Origin: Anaerolinea sp.
GTDB lineage: Bacteria; Chloroflexota; Anaerolineae; Anaerolineales; Anaerolineaceae
Length of the DNA: 5,530 bases
Reading direction: 5' to 3'
NCBI GenBank assembly: GCA_013824385.1
Contig: PNNU01000256.1
Span: 1 to 5,530, forward strand
The position numbers were made by a program, and so were the translations under genes. Shown here in pieces: positions 5,130 through 5,530 of this stretch. The first letter of the stretch is position 1; each line of letters begins with the position of its first letter. The notes under the pieces were generated by a model. The model saw nothing but the letters and a program-made list of their open reading frames with translations, was not told the DNA's origin and did not search any database.

Positions 5130-5530
5130 GAATTCAATTGTTGTGTCTAAGAACAGAAAAATCATCCCAATTATTGCTGGAGTCCTTGGATCTCTCTTCC
5201 TGGCGACTGTTTATTTTGGGATTGTATCCTGGGCAGAAAGTTTCACACATGCGGTCGATTTTTTTTGGCAAGACCGATGGCTAGTCCTCCCAATCATATT
5301 AGGGTTCGGTATTCAGGTAGCCCTTTATACAATTATCAGATTCAAAATATTCTTACCAATAGAACATGTTGGGTTAAGTGGACCAAGTGTCGGAGCGAGT
5401 GGAACAACTTCCACAATTGCGATGGTCGCATGTTGTGCGCACCACCTTACCGATGTACTTCCCATCCTTGGGTTAACTGCGGCAGCTACGTTCCTTGCAA
5501 AATATCGAATCTTGTTCATGGCTGTTGGCC
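5128..5530 (+). CDS. Integral membrane protein with Cys-Cys and His-His pairs, putative metal transporter (3' end outside window)
   Basis: The frame is open from the ATG at 5128 to the window edge, giving 134 residues without a stop. A TGA directly before the ATG fixes this as the earliest start. Hydrophobic segments lie at about 12-35, 51-70 and 93-124, with a further one beginning near 128. The third contains ACCAHHLTDVLPILG (101-115): a vicinal Cys102-Cys103 pair in the membrane, then His105-His106 and Asp109. MerT and MerF mercury importers carry a Cys-Cys pair in a transmembrane helix followed by a similar P-(V/I)L-LG stretch, so transport of a soft metal is a reasonable inference, but I cannot name the family. 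The ribosome site is weak (TGGA 7 bases upstream). The promoter at 5066-5094 and the overlapping inverted repeat suggest regulated expression. It is divergent from the HMA gene, which could be its soluble metal-handling partner. Confidence 0.78.
   Translation, partial: MNSIVVSKNRKIIPIIAGVLGSLFLATVYFGIVSWAESFTHAVDFFWQDRWLVLPIILGFGIQVALYTIIRFKIFLPIEHVGLSGPSVGASGTTSTIAMVACCAHHLTDVLPILGLTAAATFLAKYRILFMAVG

Noticed and set aside
5325..5519. A 64-codon minus-strand frame at the right edge
   Set aside because: It is antisense to the clearly coding Cys-Cys membrane protein, which has a promoter and a coherent hydrophobic pattern on the plus strand.

Overview
The window looks like a chromosomal segment of a free-living bacterium with fairly low to moderate GC. 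The combination of a SHOCT membrane protein, a Met-Met-rich PepSY-like protein, a BaeS/OmpR-type two-component system and a two-part L,D-transpeptidase is most reminiscent of Chloroflexota (Anaerolineae). That assignment is a judgement from protein style, not a search. I see no rRNA, tRNA, CRISPR or insertion sequence.

Layout. Almost everything reads on the minus strand. From right to left: a small heavy-metal-associated (HMA) domain protein (4585-4881), a secreted L,D-transpeptidase (3357-4520), a membrane-anchored Met-rich protein with two PepSY-like repeats (2351-3100), an OmpR/PhoB-family response regulator (1556-2239), its sensor histidine kinase (390-1547) and a small SHOCT-domain membrane protein (15-275). 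At the right edge a divergent plus-strand gene (5128 to beyond the window) encodes a multi-membrane-span protein with an intramembrane Cys-Cys pair and a His-His pair. It is cut by the window end.

How the parts fit. The promoter regions of the PepSY-like gene and of the SHOCT gene each carry four 7-base elements of the form CTTTACA, all in the same orientation and spaced exactly 11 bp apart (7 + 4). This is the architecture bound by tandem dimers of OmpR/PhoB-type regulators, so the regulator encoded between them probably controls both genes, and perhaps itself by read-through past a weak terminator. The sensor's short extracytoplasmic loop, the PepSY-like protein and the outer N-terminus of the SHOCT protein all carry methionine-rich stretches. 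With the HMA protein and the Cys-Cys membrane protein next door, this suggests a soft-metal (copper, silver or mercury type) sensing and handling locus. That is an inference; no classical metal ATPase or reductase is visible.

Regulatory DNA. The divergent intergenic region (4882-5127) holds a good sigma70-like promoter for the Cys-Cys gene, overlapped by an inverted repeat that reaches its start codon. It also holds a plausible minus-strand promoter for the HMA gene and a perfect 16-bp hairpin in the predicted HMA mRNA leader. Two further hairpins, behind the transpeptidase and behind the PepSY-like gene, look like weak terminators.
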